Part shown: in pieces, positions 8,573-17,372 of the stretch
Layout of the letters: every line of letters starts with the position of its first letter
Position numbering within the stretch: position 1 is the stretch's first letter
Source: XN24 sp035514535
GTDB lineage: Bacteria; Pseudomonadota; Gammaproteobacteria; Steroidobacterales; XN24
DNA length: 64,000 bases
Direction: 5' to 3'
Assembly (NCBI GenBank): GCA_035514535.1
Contig: DATKAZ010000039.1
Location: forward strand, 14,305 to 78,304
Notes under the pieces: generated by a model
The model's database searches: none
The model's input: the letters and a program-made list of their open reading frames with translations, nothing else
What the model was told of the DNA's origin: nothing
Program-made: the position numbers and the translations under genes

Positions 8573-9040
8573 GTGCGGCTGCGGCTCGTCGCCGTGGGCA
8601 CCCGCATGCCGGACTGGGTGAATGCCGGGTTCAAGGCATACGCCGGGCGCTTGCCGCGGGAATGTCGCCTGGAGCTGCGCGAAGTGGCGCTCGGCCGGCG
8701 CAGCAAGGGCACGGCCCCGGCCCGCGCGATCGCCGCCGAAGGCGAGCGGCTCCTTGCCGCCTCGGCAGACTGCACGCGTATCTGCCTGGATGTCCGCGGT
8801 TCCGCCGTGGACACGAGCGGCGTTGCCCGCAAGCTGGCCGGCTGGCGGCGGGACGGCCGGGACGTGGCGCTGCTCGTCGGCGGCCCCGACGGTCTGGCGC
8901 CGGCGTGCCTCGAGGCGGCACGCTGGCGCTGGTCGCTGTCGCCCCTGACGTTGCCCCACGCACTGGTGCGGGTGCTTGTCGCCGAGCAGATCTACCGCGC
9001 CTGGACCGTCCTCTCGGGTCACCCGTATCACCGCGAATGA
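8573..9040 (+). CDS. rlmH: 23S rRNA (pseudouridine-1915 N3) methyltransferase
   Basis: A 155-residue SPOUT-class methyltransferase, close to the usual RlmH length. It methylates pseudouridine 1915 in helix 69 of 23S rRNA, using S-adenosylmethionine bound in the trefoil knot. The knot region is visible as LLVGGPDGL and WSLSPLTLPHALVRVLVAEQIYRAWTV, and the C-terminus ends with GHPYHRE as in the family. The start is GTG, six bases after the rsfS stop, consistent with one transcript. Confidence 0.93.
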   Translation: MRLRLVAVGTRMPDWVNAGFKAYAGRLPRECRLELREVALGRRSKGTAPARAIAAEGERLLAASADCTRICLDVRGSAVDTSGVARKLAGWRRDGRDVALLVGGPDGLAPACLEAARWRWSLSPLTLPHALVRVLVAEQIYRAWTVLSGHPYHRE

Positions 9041-9086
9041 GTCGCCGGGTCCGCTTGTGCCGGCGGCGTCCAGCGGGGACACTGGC

Positions 9087-9692
9087 ATGATGGATTCCGT
9101 CACACTGGTGCTTGCTTCAGGCTCGCCCCGGCGCCTGCAGCTGCTGGCTTCGCTCGGGCTGGAATGCGAAGTCGCGCCTGTCGAGATCGACGAAACCCCA
9201 CGCGCGGGCGAGGCCCCGGCCGACTATGCGCGGCGCGTCGCCGCGGAGAAGGTCGCGGCTGCAGTCGCGACGCAGCCCGCGGACCGACTCGTACTCGCCG
9301 CGGACACGGTCGTGGCGCTCGGAGACGAAATTCTCGGCAAACCGGCGGATGGCGCCGACGCGGCCAGGATGCTGCGTCGCCTGTCGGGCCGCAGCCACGA
9401 CGTGCACACGGCCGTGGCCGCGAGCCGGGCCGGGACAACGGCGTTGCGCATTGCCGACAGCGAGGTGACCTTCCGTACATTACTCGAGCACGAGATCGAC
9501 GCCTACGTAGCGACCGGCGAGCCGCTCGACAAGGCGGGGGGCTATGGCATCCAGGGCCTTGCGGCGGTGTTCGTGACGCGCCTGTGCGGCAGCTACAGCG
9601 GCGTCGTCGGCCTGCCGTTGCAAGAGACCGCCGAGCTGCTCGCGCGATTCGGCCTCGACGTGCTTGCGGTCCGGGGCGGGGCTTGCCCGTGA
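9087..9692 (+). CDS. maf: Maf family nucleotide pyrophosphatase
   Basis: A 201-residue Maf protein (YhdE-like). It opens with the ASGSPRRLQLL signature and contains ADTVVALGDEILGKP and GGYGIQGLAAVFV. The family removes pyrophosphate from non-canonical or specific NTPs such as dTTP, UTP or modified nucleotides, and is linked to cell shape and house-cleaning. The ATG at 9087 (or the next ATG at 9090) begins the conserved N-terminus. A longer frame upstream has no family similarity. It overlaps rng by four bases. Confidence 0.92.
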   Translation: MMDSVTLVLASGSPRRLQLLASLGLECEVAPVEIDETPRAGEAPADYARRVAAEKVAAAVATQPADRLVLAADTVVALGDEILGKPADGADAARMLRRLSGRSHDVHTAVAASRAGTTALRIADSEVTFRTLLEHEIDAYVATGEPLDKAGGYGIQGLAAVFVTRLCGSYSGVVGLPLQETAELLARFGLDVLAVRGGACP

Positions 9693-11155
9693 GTGAAGAG
9701 ATCCTCGTCAATGTCAACCCGCGCGAGACGCGCGCGGCGTTGCTCGAGAACGGCGTCCTGCAGGAGGTTTTCATCGAGCGCGTCAGCCGCCGCGGGTTGA
9801 CCGGCAACATTTACAAGGGCCGCGTCCAGCGCGTGTTGCCCGGCATGCAGGCGGCCTTCATCGACGTCGGCCTGGAGCGCACGGCGTTCCTGCATGCGTC
9901 CGACATCAAGCTCGGCCGCGAACCCGGGACCGAGTCGACGGGCGAGCGGGAAGCGGAAATCGGCGACCTGATCAGCGAGGGGCAGGACATCCTCGTGCAG
10001 GTCGTCAAGGATCCTCTCGGCACCAAGGGCGCGCGCCTCACGACCTACGTGAGCATGCCCTCGCGCTACCTCGTGCACCTGCCTTTCGGCCGCGGCATAG
10101 GCGTCTCGGCACGTATCGAGGAAGAGGGCGAGCGCGCGCGACTGCGCGAGATCCTCGAGGACGTCTCTGCGGACGGCGGCGGCGGCTGGATCGTCCGCAC
10201 GGCGGCCGAGGGGGCGCCGCGCGATGCCTTGCGGGCGGACCTGATGTTCCTCGAGAAACTGTGGAACGCGGTGGGCGCGCAGGGACGGTGCTGTCCCACC
10301 GGGACCCTCGTGCATGCGGATCTCGACCTGTCGCTGCGCCTGCTGCGTGACCTGCTGGCCCCCGGGGTCGAGCGCGTGCGCGTCGACGACCCGGAAAGCT
10401 ATGGCCGCATGAAACGCTTCGCGGCCAGTTTCATTCCGGAAATGGAACCCAAGATCCAGGCCTACAACGAGCCGCGGCCGATCTTCGAGCTGTACAACGT
10501 GGAAGAGGAGATCGCCCGCGCGCTCGAACGGAAAGTCTCGCTCAAGTCCGGCGGCTACCTGGTGCTCGACCAGACGGAGGCGATGACGACGATCGATGTC
10601 AACACCGGCGCCTACGTCGGTCACCGCAATCTCGAGGAAACGATCTTCAAGACGAACCTGGAGGCCGCGCAGGCGATCGCGCGCCAGGTGCGCCTCAGGA
10701 ACCTCGGCGGCATCATCATTGTCGACTTCATTGACATGCAGGACGAGGACCATCGCGTACAGGTGCTCGCGGCGTTCGAACGTGCCCTGCAGAACGACCA
10801 TGCCCGCAACCAGATCACCGAGGTGTCACGGCTCGGGCTCGTGGAAATGACTCGCAAAAGGACGCGTGAAAGTCTTGAACACATACTCTGCAGGCCATGC
10901 CCGGCCTGCCATGGCCGCGGCTCGGTAAAGACTCCCGAGACGGTGTGCTACGAAATCTTTCGCGACATCCTGCGCCAGTCGAGGCAGTTTGAATTCCAGG
11001 AATTGCTGGTACTTGCGCATGCCGAGGTCCTCGACCTGCTCGTGGATGAGGAGGCAGCGGGGCTCGCGCAGCTCGAGACCGCCACGGGCAAGCCGATTCG
11101 GCTGCAAGCGGAGTCCGGCTACTCGCAGGACCAGTACGATGTCGTGCCGATTTAG
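9689..11155 (+). CDS. rng: Ribonuclease G
   Basis: A 488-residue RNase E/G family endonuclease without the long C-terminal scaffold of RNase E, hence RNase G. It has an N-terminal S1-like RNA-binding domain (IYKGRVQRVLPGMQAAFIDVGLERTAFLH begins near residue 37) and a catalytic metal site around TTIDVNTGAYVG and IIIVDFIDM. A CPACHG zinc-link-like motif stands near the end. It acts in 16S rRNA 5' maturation and mRNA turnover in the cytoplasm. The GTG start overlaps the maf stop, and the same maf-rng order occurs in many gammaproteobacteria. Confidence 0.94.
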   Translation: MSEEILVNVNPRETRAALLENGVLQEVFIERVSRRGLTGNIYKGRVQRVLPGMQAAFIDVGLERTAFLHASDIKLGREPGTESTGEREAEIGDLISEGQDILVQVVKDPLGTKGARLTTYVSMPSRYLVHLPFGRGIGVSARIEEEGERARLREILEDVSADGGGGWIVRTAAEGAPRDALRADLMFLEKLWNAVGAQGRCCPTGTLVHADLDLSLRLLRDLLAPGVERVRVDDPESYGRMKRFAASFIPEMEPKIQAYNEPRPIFELYNVEEEIARALERKVSLKSGGYLVLDQTEAMTTIDVNTGAYVGHRNLEETIFKTNLEAAQAIARQVRLRNLGGIIIVDFIDMQDEDHRVQVLAAFERALQNDHARNQITEVSRLGLVEMTRKRTRESLEHILCRPCPACHGRGSVKTPETVCYEIFRDILRQSRQFEFQELLVLAHAEVLDLLVDEEAAGLAQLETATGKPIRLQAESGYSQDQYDVVPI

Positions 11156-11191
11156 GCCCGGACGCGCGGGCCTCGGCCTCCGGAGCGATCT

Positions 11192-14100
11192 GTGCCGGGC
11201 CTGATTCGCAGGCTGTGGCGGATCGCCGCCGGGCTGTTGGCCGTGGTGGTAATCCTGGCGGCCGTGCTGGTCGGCCTGGCCCGGCTCGCGCTCGTGCAGG
11301 TGCCGGAGTATCGCGACCAGATCGAGTCGTGGGCCGGCGAAGTACTGGGCTGGCCGGTCGAAATCGGTGCGATGGACGCGCGCCTCGGGTTGCACGGCCC
11401 CGAGCTGCGCTTCACCGACGCACGCATCCTGACGCAGGATCGCGAGCGCACCATGGTGCTGGCGGACAGCGGCACGATGCGCTTCGACAGCGTGGCGCTG
11501 TTGCGCGGCCGGATTCGTCCGGATGCCGTGAGCCTGGGCGGGGTCGCCCTGCGCATCGAGCGCAGCATCGAGGGTCGCTGGCGCCTGCTCGGCGAGGAGG
11601 GGCCATTGCTCGGCGAGCGCATTCCGGCGCCCGGTGGCGCGGCAGAACTGCCGTGGCTCGAGGACCTGCCGGCAGCCCGGCTGAAGCTCGAGGACCTGCG
11701 CCTGGAGTTCGAGGACCTGCGCAACGAAGTCGGTCCCTGGGACTTCCAGGTCGACGAACTCGACCTGCGGCTCGGCGGCGGACAGCTCGATTTGTCTGCT
11801 ACCGGAATGTTGCCGCAGCCCCTCGGCAGAGACCTTGCTGTGGCGGTGACCATCACGGGACAGGACGAGCGCGGTCGACCGCGTGACTGGAGCGCGGGGC
11901 TCTCGTTTGCCGCGCTGGATCTGCGGGCATTGGGCGAGGTCGTGAGGCGGCCGCAGCGGTTGCCGGCATCAGGCATCCTCACCGGCAGCGTGTCGATCGA
12001 GGTCGATGACGCGAAGCTCGGACGCCTCGCCGGCGATGTCCAGGCTCATGAGGTCAGCCTGCCTGAGCCGCCCGAGGGAGAACGTCCTGCACTGGAGGAA
12101 CGCTACGATCACCTCGGCGCGGATTTCGAATGGCAGCGCACGGCGGGCGGCTGGGAGGCGCGGGTCACGGAGCTCGACGTGGAGCGTACGGGCCGGCGCT
12201 GGACGAGCCCGGTCGTGGCGGTCACGCTGGAACGGGCCGAAGTAGAGCGCCGGCTCGAGGTGCGGGCGGATTACATGGATCTGGAAGATGCGGCGCAAGC
12301 CGCACCGTGGCTGCCGCCGCGCGCACGGTCGCTGGTCCGGCAGCTCGCGCCAGGCGGGGTGGCGAGAGATCTCGAGATGCATCTGGATCTCCCGGTCGAC
12401 GACACGCGCTCCCCCGATGTCTACGTCGACGCACGCGTCGAGAACCTGGCATTGGCCGCGGGCGAGCACACGCCCGGCATACGAAACGTGTCGGGAACGA
12501 TTTCGGGCGACCTGTATCGCGGCACAGCCAGCTTCGAAGTTCGCGGCGGCGAGGTGTCGATGCCCCGGCTGTTCCGCGCGCCGCTGGCACTGACCGACGC
12601 CGAGGTCGCGCTGGAATGGACACGGGACGAGCAGGCCGTCCGGCTGCAGGTCCCGCGTTTCGCCCTCGCTAACGACGACGCAACGGTCAGTGGCAGGGCC
12701 GCGCTGACGCTGCCCGCCGACGAGAGCTCCCCCCACCTCGAGATCGACGCGGTGGCGCGCGATGTCCGCCTGGTTGCGGCCGCGGCCTACCTGCCCGCGG
12801 GCATCATGCCGGTCAAGGTCGTCGGCTGGCTGGATGAGGCGCTCAAGGCCGGCTCTGTCGAGGAGGCGAGCCTCGAGTTCAGAGGCGCCACTCGTGAGTT
12901 TCCGTTCCGTGACGGCGACGGCCTGTTCAAGGCCGAGTTCGACATCGCCGGCGGCGAGCTCAAATTCCATCCCACCTGGCCGAATGCGACGGGTCTCGAC
13001 GCAGCGGTGAGATTCGAGAACGAGGGCCTCTGGGCGGAGGTCCGCGCCGCGCAATTGCGCGCAGTCGATGCGGGCCCGGCGCAGGTCGCCATTCCGGACC
13101 TGGCCCAGGGCATGTTGAGCGTCGTGGGCGAGGCCAGCGGCGACCTGGGGGATATTCGCGATCTCGTGCTGACAACCGAATTGCTGCGGAAGATCCTCGG
13201 CCCCGGGCTGGAGCCGGCGGAGATCGGCGCCGGGAGCGTATCTGCCGGCGTCGACCTGTCTCTGCCATTGCGGGCCATCAGGGAATACAGGGCGCAGGTG
13301 GAACTCGAGATAGAGGACGGCGTCGTGGCCTATGGGTTCCTCGGCGAACCGCTAAGGGATCTCGATGCCCGCATCAGCATCGATAATGCCCGGGTCACCG
13401 CGCAAGGCGCCTCGGCATCGCTCGCCGGATGGCCGGTCGCCGCGGATGTCGTGGTCACGGAGGACGGGGCCGTCCGGGTCGAGGGTTCCGGGCGCATCAG
13501 CGCCGACGGGCTCGCGCGCGCGCTGCGCGTGCCGGTCGATGCATGGGCGGAAGGGGAAACCGACTGGGTCGGCCACCTGCAGTTTCCGGCGCCCGGGTCG
13601 CTCGCGCCCCTCGAGCTGGAGATCGTCACGCATCTCTACGGCATTTCCATCGACCTGCCCGAGCCGTTCCGCAAGGAAGCGAACGATGTCCGCAACCTGC
13701 AGGCGACCGCCCGGTTCCCGGAGGCTGACCTGATGGACATGGAGTTCGAGTGGAACCGCGCGATGCGTGTCGCCGCGCGAGTCGACCGCTCGGGACCGGA
13801 GGCCGTGCTCGGGGTCGTACCTGGCGCCGTCGCGGGTGAGCCGCCGGGCCTCGTGTTCAGCGGCGCCATCAATCGCCTGGACCTCGGCGCCTGGATGAGT
13901 ATCGAGGTGCCGACGGGGGTCGAGGCCGACGGCATCGTGGCAAGCATCGCCGGCGGGCGGCTGCTGGTGGGCGAACTGACGGCGCCCTGGTTGCAGCTGG
14001 GCGACGCATTGCTCGAGCTGTCCCACGCCGAAGACGGCTGGCACCTCCAGCTGACGGCCGACAACGCGGCTGGTGAAATCGTCATCCCGTCCCCCCTCTA

Positions 14101-15049
14101 TGGCGATCGGCCCGTCGCGGTCACGCTGGCCCACCTGTGGCTCGACGCGGGTCGCGCGGGCGAGCCCGAAGACGAGCGGGCGCGTGCCGATCGGTCCGCT
14201 GGCGCAACCGCGCCGGTCTCCGTGCATCCGGCGCGCATTCCCGCGCTGGAGGTCGCGATCGAGGACGTGCGCTACGGCGATATCCGCCTCGGCAGCGTCT
14301 CGGCCCGAGTGCTGCACGAGGGCGACGGCTTCGAGCTGGTCGGGCTCGAGGCCGTCGGCGACAGCTTCATCGTCGAGGCGGAAGGCGGCTCGCGGTTGTC
14401 GCAGGCTGTCGATGAGTCCCGCCTGTTGCTCCGCGTGAGCAGCGAGGATGTCGGCGCGACGCTGGACTTCATGGGCTTCACGCGCAGCATGGAGGCCGCG
14501 GACGGGTCGTTCGAAGCCGAAGTCCACTGGCAGGGGGGCTTGCGCAGCGACTGGCTGAGCGCAATCGAGGGCAATGCGAGTATCCTGATTCGCGACGGCA
14601 AGCTGGTCGGCGTCGAGCCGGGCGCGGGCCGGGTCTTCGGCCTGCTGAGTATCCAGGCGCTGCCGCGGCGACTCGCGCTCGACTTCAAGGACGTGTTCGG
14701 CGAGGGCACGGCGTTCGACCGGATCGGCGGTGACTTCCGCTTCGCCGGCGGCAATGCATACACCGAGAATCTCGTCATGCGCGGACCTGCTGCGGAGATG
14801 GGCGTCATCGGCCGCACGGGCCTGGTCGCCCGCGATTACGAGCAGACCGCCGTCATCGGTGCTGACCTCGGCCGCACCCTGCCGGTGGCGGGCGCCGTGG
14901 TGGGAGGACCCGCGGTGGGGGCGGCGCTTTACCTGCTGTCGGAAATTCTGCGCAATCCGTTCCAGGCTCATATCACCTATCGCATCAGCGGCCCATGGGA
15001 CAATCCCGTCATCGAGCGCGTGGCCGGCCGCAGGGCGGGCGCGCCCTGA
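11192..15049 (+). CDS. yhdP: YhdP-type AsmA-like envelope protein
   Basis: A 1285-residue protein with one N-terminal membrane anchor (hydrophobic residues about 9-32) and a very long periplasmic part of beta-rich repeats. The C-terminal AsmA-like region contains GNASILIRDGKLVGVEPGAGRVFGLLSIQALPRRL and a small hydrophobic tail region. YhdP, with TamB and YdbH, forms bridge-like lipid carriers that move phospholipid from the inner to the outer membrane. Assignment rests on length, topology, C-terminal motif and its usual position after rng. The start is GTG. Confidence 0.88.
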   Translation: MPGLIRRLWRIAAGLLAVVVILAAVLVGLARLALVQVPEYRDQIESWAGEVLGWPVEIGAMDARLGLHGPELRFTDARILTQDRERTMVLADSGTMRFDSVALLRGRIRPDAVSLGGVALRIERSIEGRWRLLGEEGPLLGERIPAPGGAAELPWLEDLPAARLKLEDLRLEFEDLRNEVGPWDFQVDELDLRLGGGQLDLSATGMLPQPLGRDLAVAVTITGQDERGRPRDWSAGLSFAALDLRALGEVVRRPQRLPASGILTGSVSIEVDDAKLGRLAGDVQAHEVSLPEPPEGERPALEERYDHLGADFEWQRTAGGWEARVTELDVERTGRRWTSPVVAVTLERAEVERRLEVRADYMDLEDAAQAAPWLPPRARSLVRQLAPGGVARDLEMHLDLPVDDTRSPDVYVDARVENLALAAGEHTPGIRNVSGTISGDLYRGTASFEVRGGEVSMPRLFRAPLALTDAEVALEWTRDEQAVRLQVPRFALANDDATVSGRAALTLPADESSPHLEIDAVARDVRLVAAAAYLPAGIMPVKVVGWLDEALKAGSVEEASLEFRGATREFPFRDGDGLFKAEFDIAGGELKFHPTWPNATGLDAAVRFENEGLWAEVRAAQLRAVDAGPAQVAIPDLAQGMLSVVGEASGDLGDIRDLVLTTELLRKILGPGLEPAEIGAGSVSAGVDLSLPLRAIREYRAQVELEIEDGVVAYGFLGEPLRDLDARISIDNARVTAQGASASLAGWPVAADVVVTEDGAVRVEGSGRISADGLARALRVPVDAWAEGETDWVGHLQFPAPGSLAPLELEIVTHLYGISIDLPEPFRKEANDVRNLQATARFPEADLMDMEFEWNRAMRVAARVDRSGPEAVLGVVPGAVAGEPPGLVFSGAINRLDLGAWMSIEVPTGVEADGIVASIAGGRLLVGELTAPWLQLGDALLELSHAEDGWHLQLTADNAAGEIVIPSPLYGDRPVAVTLAHLWLDAGRAGEPEDERARADRSAGATAPVSVHPARIPALEVAIEDVRYGDIRLGSVSARVLHEGDGFELVGLEAVGDSFIVEAEGGSRLSQAVDESRLLLRVSSEDVGATLDFMGFTRSMEAADGSFEAEVHWQGGLRSDWLSAIEGNASILIRDGKLVGVEPGAGRVFGLLSIQALPRRLALDFKDVFGEGTAFDRIGGDFRFAGGNAYTENLVMRGPAAEMGVIGRTGLVARDYEQTAVIGADLGRTLPVAGAVVGGPAVGAALYLLSEILRNPFQAHITYRISGPWDNPVIERVAGRRAGAP

Positions 15050-15894
15050 TGCCGCGCGCAGCCGTCATCCAGATGTGCTCCGGTGCCGACCTGGACGTCA
15101 ACCTCGCCACCGCCGGGCAGCTGCTCGAAGCGGCTGCCGAAGCGGGCGCCTGCCTGGCCGTGCTGCCGGAAAACTTCGCGTTCCTCGGCCGCGGCGAGAC
15201 GGACAGGATTGCGGTCGCCGAGCCGCCCGGCCACGGCCAGGCGCAGGATTTTTTGGCCACCAAGGCACGGGAACTCGGCCTGTGGATCGTCGGCGGCACG
15301 CTGCCGGTGCTGGAGCCGGGCGAGTCACGGCCACGGGCCGCGAGCATCCTGTTTGACGCCGGCGGCCGGGCGGTGGCGCGCTACGACAAGCTGCATCTCT
15401 TCGATGTCGGCCTGCCGGGCCTGGACGAGGGCTATCGGGAATCCGCCGGCACGGCGCCGGGACGCGGCGCGGTCGTCGTCGACACGCCTGTCGGCAGGCT
15501 GGGGCTGGCCGTCTGTTACGATGTGCGCTTCCCTGAGTTGTTTCGAGTCATGGCGGACGCCGGAGTCGAGACGATCTCGTTGCCCGCTGCGTTTACCGTG
15601 CCGACCGGCCGGGCGCACTGGGAACTGCTGGTCCGCGCGCGGGCCGTGGACAATCTCTCGTTCGTCCTTGCGGCCGCCCAATGGGGCACACACGATGGTG
15701 GCCGGCAGACCTGGGGCGATGCGATGATCGTGGATTACTGGGGCCAGGTGCTGGCGCGCCGCCCCGCAGGCGTCGGCATCGCCGTGGCGGATCTCGAGCC
15801 GGAGGCGCAGCGCGAGGCACGCCACCGTTTCCCGGCGCTGGCCCACCGGCTGTCGGCACAAATATTGCGCATGCGCACGGAGAACGAAGGATGA
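15049..15894 (+). CDS. Carbon-nitrogen hydrolase (Nit/deaminated glutathione amidase-like)
   Basis: A 281-residue nitrilase-superfamily amidase. The Glu-Lys-Cys triad is visible: Glu in LPENFAF (about residue 42), Lys in RYDKLHLFD, and Cys in LAVCYDVRFPELFR. The last pattern is typical of the Nit1/YbeM branch, which hydrolyses deaminated glutathione to repair a metabolic side product. The ATG overlaps the yhdP stop by one base (TGATG) and the stop overlaps tldD by four. The yhdP-nit-tldD order is common, so co-transcription is likely. The exact substrate is inferred. Confidence 0.88.
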   Translation: MPRAAVIQMCSGADLDVNLATAGQLLEAAAEAGACLAVLPENFAFLGRGETDRIAVAEPPGHGQAQDFLATKARELGLWIVGGTLPVLEPGESRPRAASILFDAGGRAVARYDKLHLFDVGLPGLDEGYRESAGTAPGRGAVVVDTPVGRLGLAVCYDVRFPELFRVMADAGVETISLPAAFTVPTGRAHWELLVRARAVDNLSFVLAAAQWGTHDGGRQTWGDAMIVDYWGQVLARRPAGVGIAVADLEPEAQREARHRFPALAHRLSAQILRMRTENEG

Positions 15895-17333
15895 CTCACA
15901 ACGCGCTCGAACTGACCGCAGAGCGCCTGCTCGGGCCCGCCGGCCTGGAGCAACGCGACCTCGACCGGCTCCTCGGCCGGATCATGGGACGGGCGGTCGA
16001 TGCCGCGGACATCTATATCCAGGCGCTGCGCCAGGAAGCCTGGACGCTGGAAGACGGGCGCGTGAAGGACGCCAGCCACATGATCGAGCAGGGCGCCGGG
16101 ATCCGGGCCATCAGCGGCGAGAAGACCGGCTTCGCCTATTCCGACGAGCTGCTGATGCCCGCGCTCACGGCCGCCTCCGAGGCTGCGCGCGCCATCACTC
16201 GCCAGGGCGGCAATGGCGCCGTGCAGGCCTGGAAGGCGTCGCAGCCGCGCCCGCTCTACCCGGATGTCGATCCGCTCGGCACGCTCGCGGACGAACGGAA
16301 AGTCGCGCTGCTCGAGCGACTCGATGCCGTGACGCGCGCGGTCGACCCGCGCATTCGCGAGGTCGTCGTCAGTCTGATCGGCGTCTACGAGCTTATCCTG
16401 GTCGCCGCCAGTGACGGCACTCTCGCGGCGGATACCCGTCCGCTGGTGCGCATCAATGTCTCCGCCATCGCGGAGCAGGACGGGCGTAGCGAGCAGGGAT
16501 TTGCCGGCGGAGGCGGACGCTTCGGTTACGGCTGGTTGCTCGAGGACGCCCGCGCGGAGGAGTTCGCGCGCGAGGCCGCGCGCCAGGCGCTGGTGAATCT
16601 CGAGGCCGTCCCCGCGCCCGCCGGGATGATGCCGGTCGTGCTCGGCCCCGGCTGGCCCGGCGTGCTCCTGCACGAGGCGATCGGGCACGGCCTGGAGGGA
16701 GACTTCAACAGGCGCGGCACCTCTGCTTTCGCGGGACGCATCGGCGAGCGCGTGGCTTCGCCGCTGTGCACCGTGGTGGACGACGGCACGCTCCCCGGGC
16801 GGCGCGGTTCGCTGACGATCGACGATGAGGGCACGCCCTCGAGCTGCACGACGCTGATTGAGGCCGGCGTGCTGAAGGGCTACCTGCAGGACAAGCTGAA
16901 TGCGCGCCTGATGGGTACGCATTCCACCGGCAACGGGCGCCGCGAGAGCTTCGCGCACTTGCCGATGCCGCGGATGACCAACACCTACATGCTGGCGGGG
17001 CCGCACGATCCGGCGGAGATCATCGCCAGCGTCGAGCGCGGACTGTACGCCGTGAACTTTGGCGGCGGCCAGGTGGACATCACTTCGGGCAAGTTCGTGT
17101 TTTCCGCCAGCGAAGCCTACCTGATCGAGAACGGCCGGATTACCACGCCGGTCAAGGGCGCAACGCTCATCGGCAATGGCCCGGACGTGCTCACGCGCGT
17201 CTCGATGGTCGGCAACGACCTGCGGCTCGACGCGGGCATCGGGGTCTGCGGCAAGGAGGGCCAGAGCGTGCCGGTGGGCGTGGGTCAGCCGACCCTCAGG
17301 GTGGACGCCCTGACTGTGGGCGGCACGGCCTGA
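15891..17333 (+). CDS. tldD: Metalloprotease subunit TldD
   Basis: A 480-residue TldD, the catalytic half of the TldD/TldE(PmbA) complex, which degrades unfolded peptides and processes microcin-like peptides and CcdA in the cytoplasm. The metal motif HEAIGH starts at residue 261, followed by GLEGDFNRRGTSAF with further ligands. The C-terminus has the expected LIGNGPDVLTRVSMVGNDL and GVCGKEGQSVPVGVGQPTLRV segments. The partner pmbA lies about 5 kb downstream on the same strand, separated by a leftward block. The start ATG is set by the 4-base overlap. Confidence 0.94.
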   Translation: MTHNALELTAERLLGPAGLEQRDLDRLLGRIMGRAVDAADIYIQALRQEAWTLEDGRVKDASHMIEQGAGIRAISGEKTGFAYSDELLMPALTAASEAARAITRQGGNGAVQAWKASQPRPLYPDVDPLGTLADERKVALLERLDAVTRAVDPRIREVVVSLIGVYELILVAASDGTLAADTRPLVRINVSAIAEQDGRSEQGFAGGGGRFGYGWLLEDARAEEFAREAARQALVNLEAVPAPAGMMPVVLGPGWPGVLLHEAIGHGLEGDFNRRGTSAFAGRIGERVASPLCTVVDDGTLPGRRGSLTIDDEGTPSSCTTLIEAGVLKGYLQDKLNARLMGTHSTGNGRRESFAHLPMPRMTNTYMLAGPHDPAEIIASVERGLYAVNFGGGQVDITSGKFVFSASEAYLIENGRITTPVKGATLIGNGPDVLTRVSMVGNDLRLDAGIGVCGKEGQSVPVGVGQPTLRVDALTVGGTA

Positions 17334-17372
17334 CTCGCAGTCCCCGCGAGGCCATGCCGGGGCCGCAGCGGC

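Noticed and set aside
13352..14971. 539-codon open frame antisense to yhdP
   Set aside because: A shadow of the long yhdP frame caused by high GC at third positions; low-complexity composition and no family pattern. Similar shadows at 38416-40110 and 54025-56610 were dropped for the same reason.
17334..17372. Terminator between tldD and the FHA-ATPase gene
   Set aside because: CCCCG/CGGGG can pair, but the loop is long and no T run follows on either strand.
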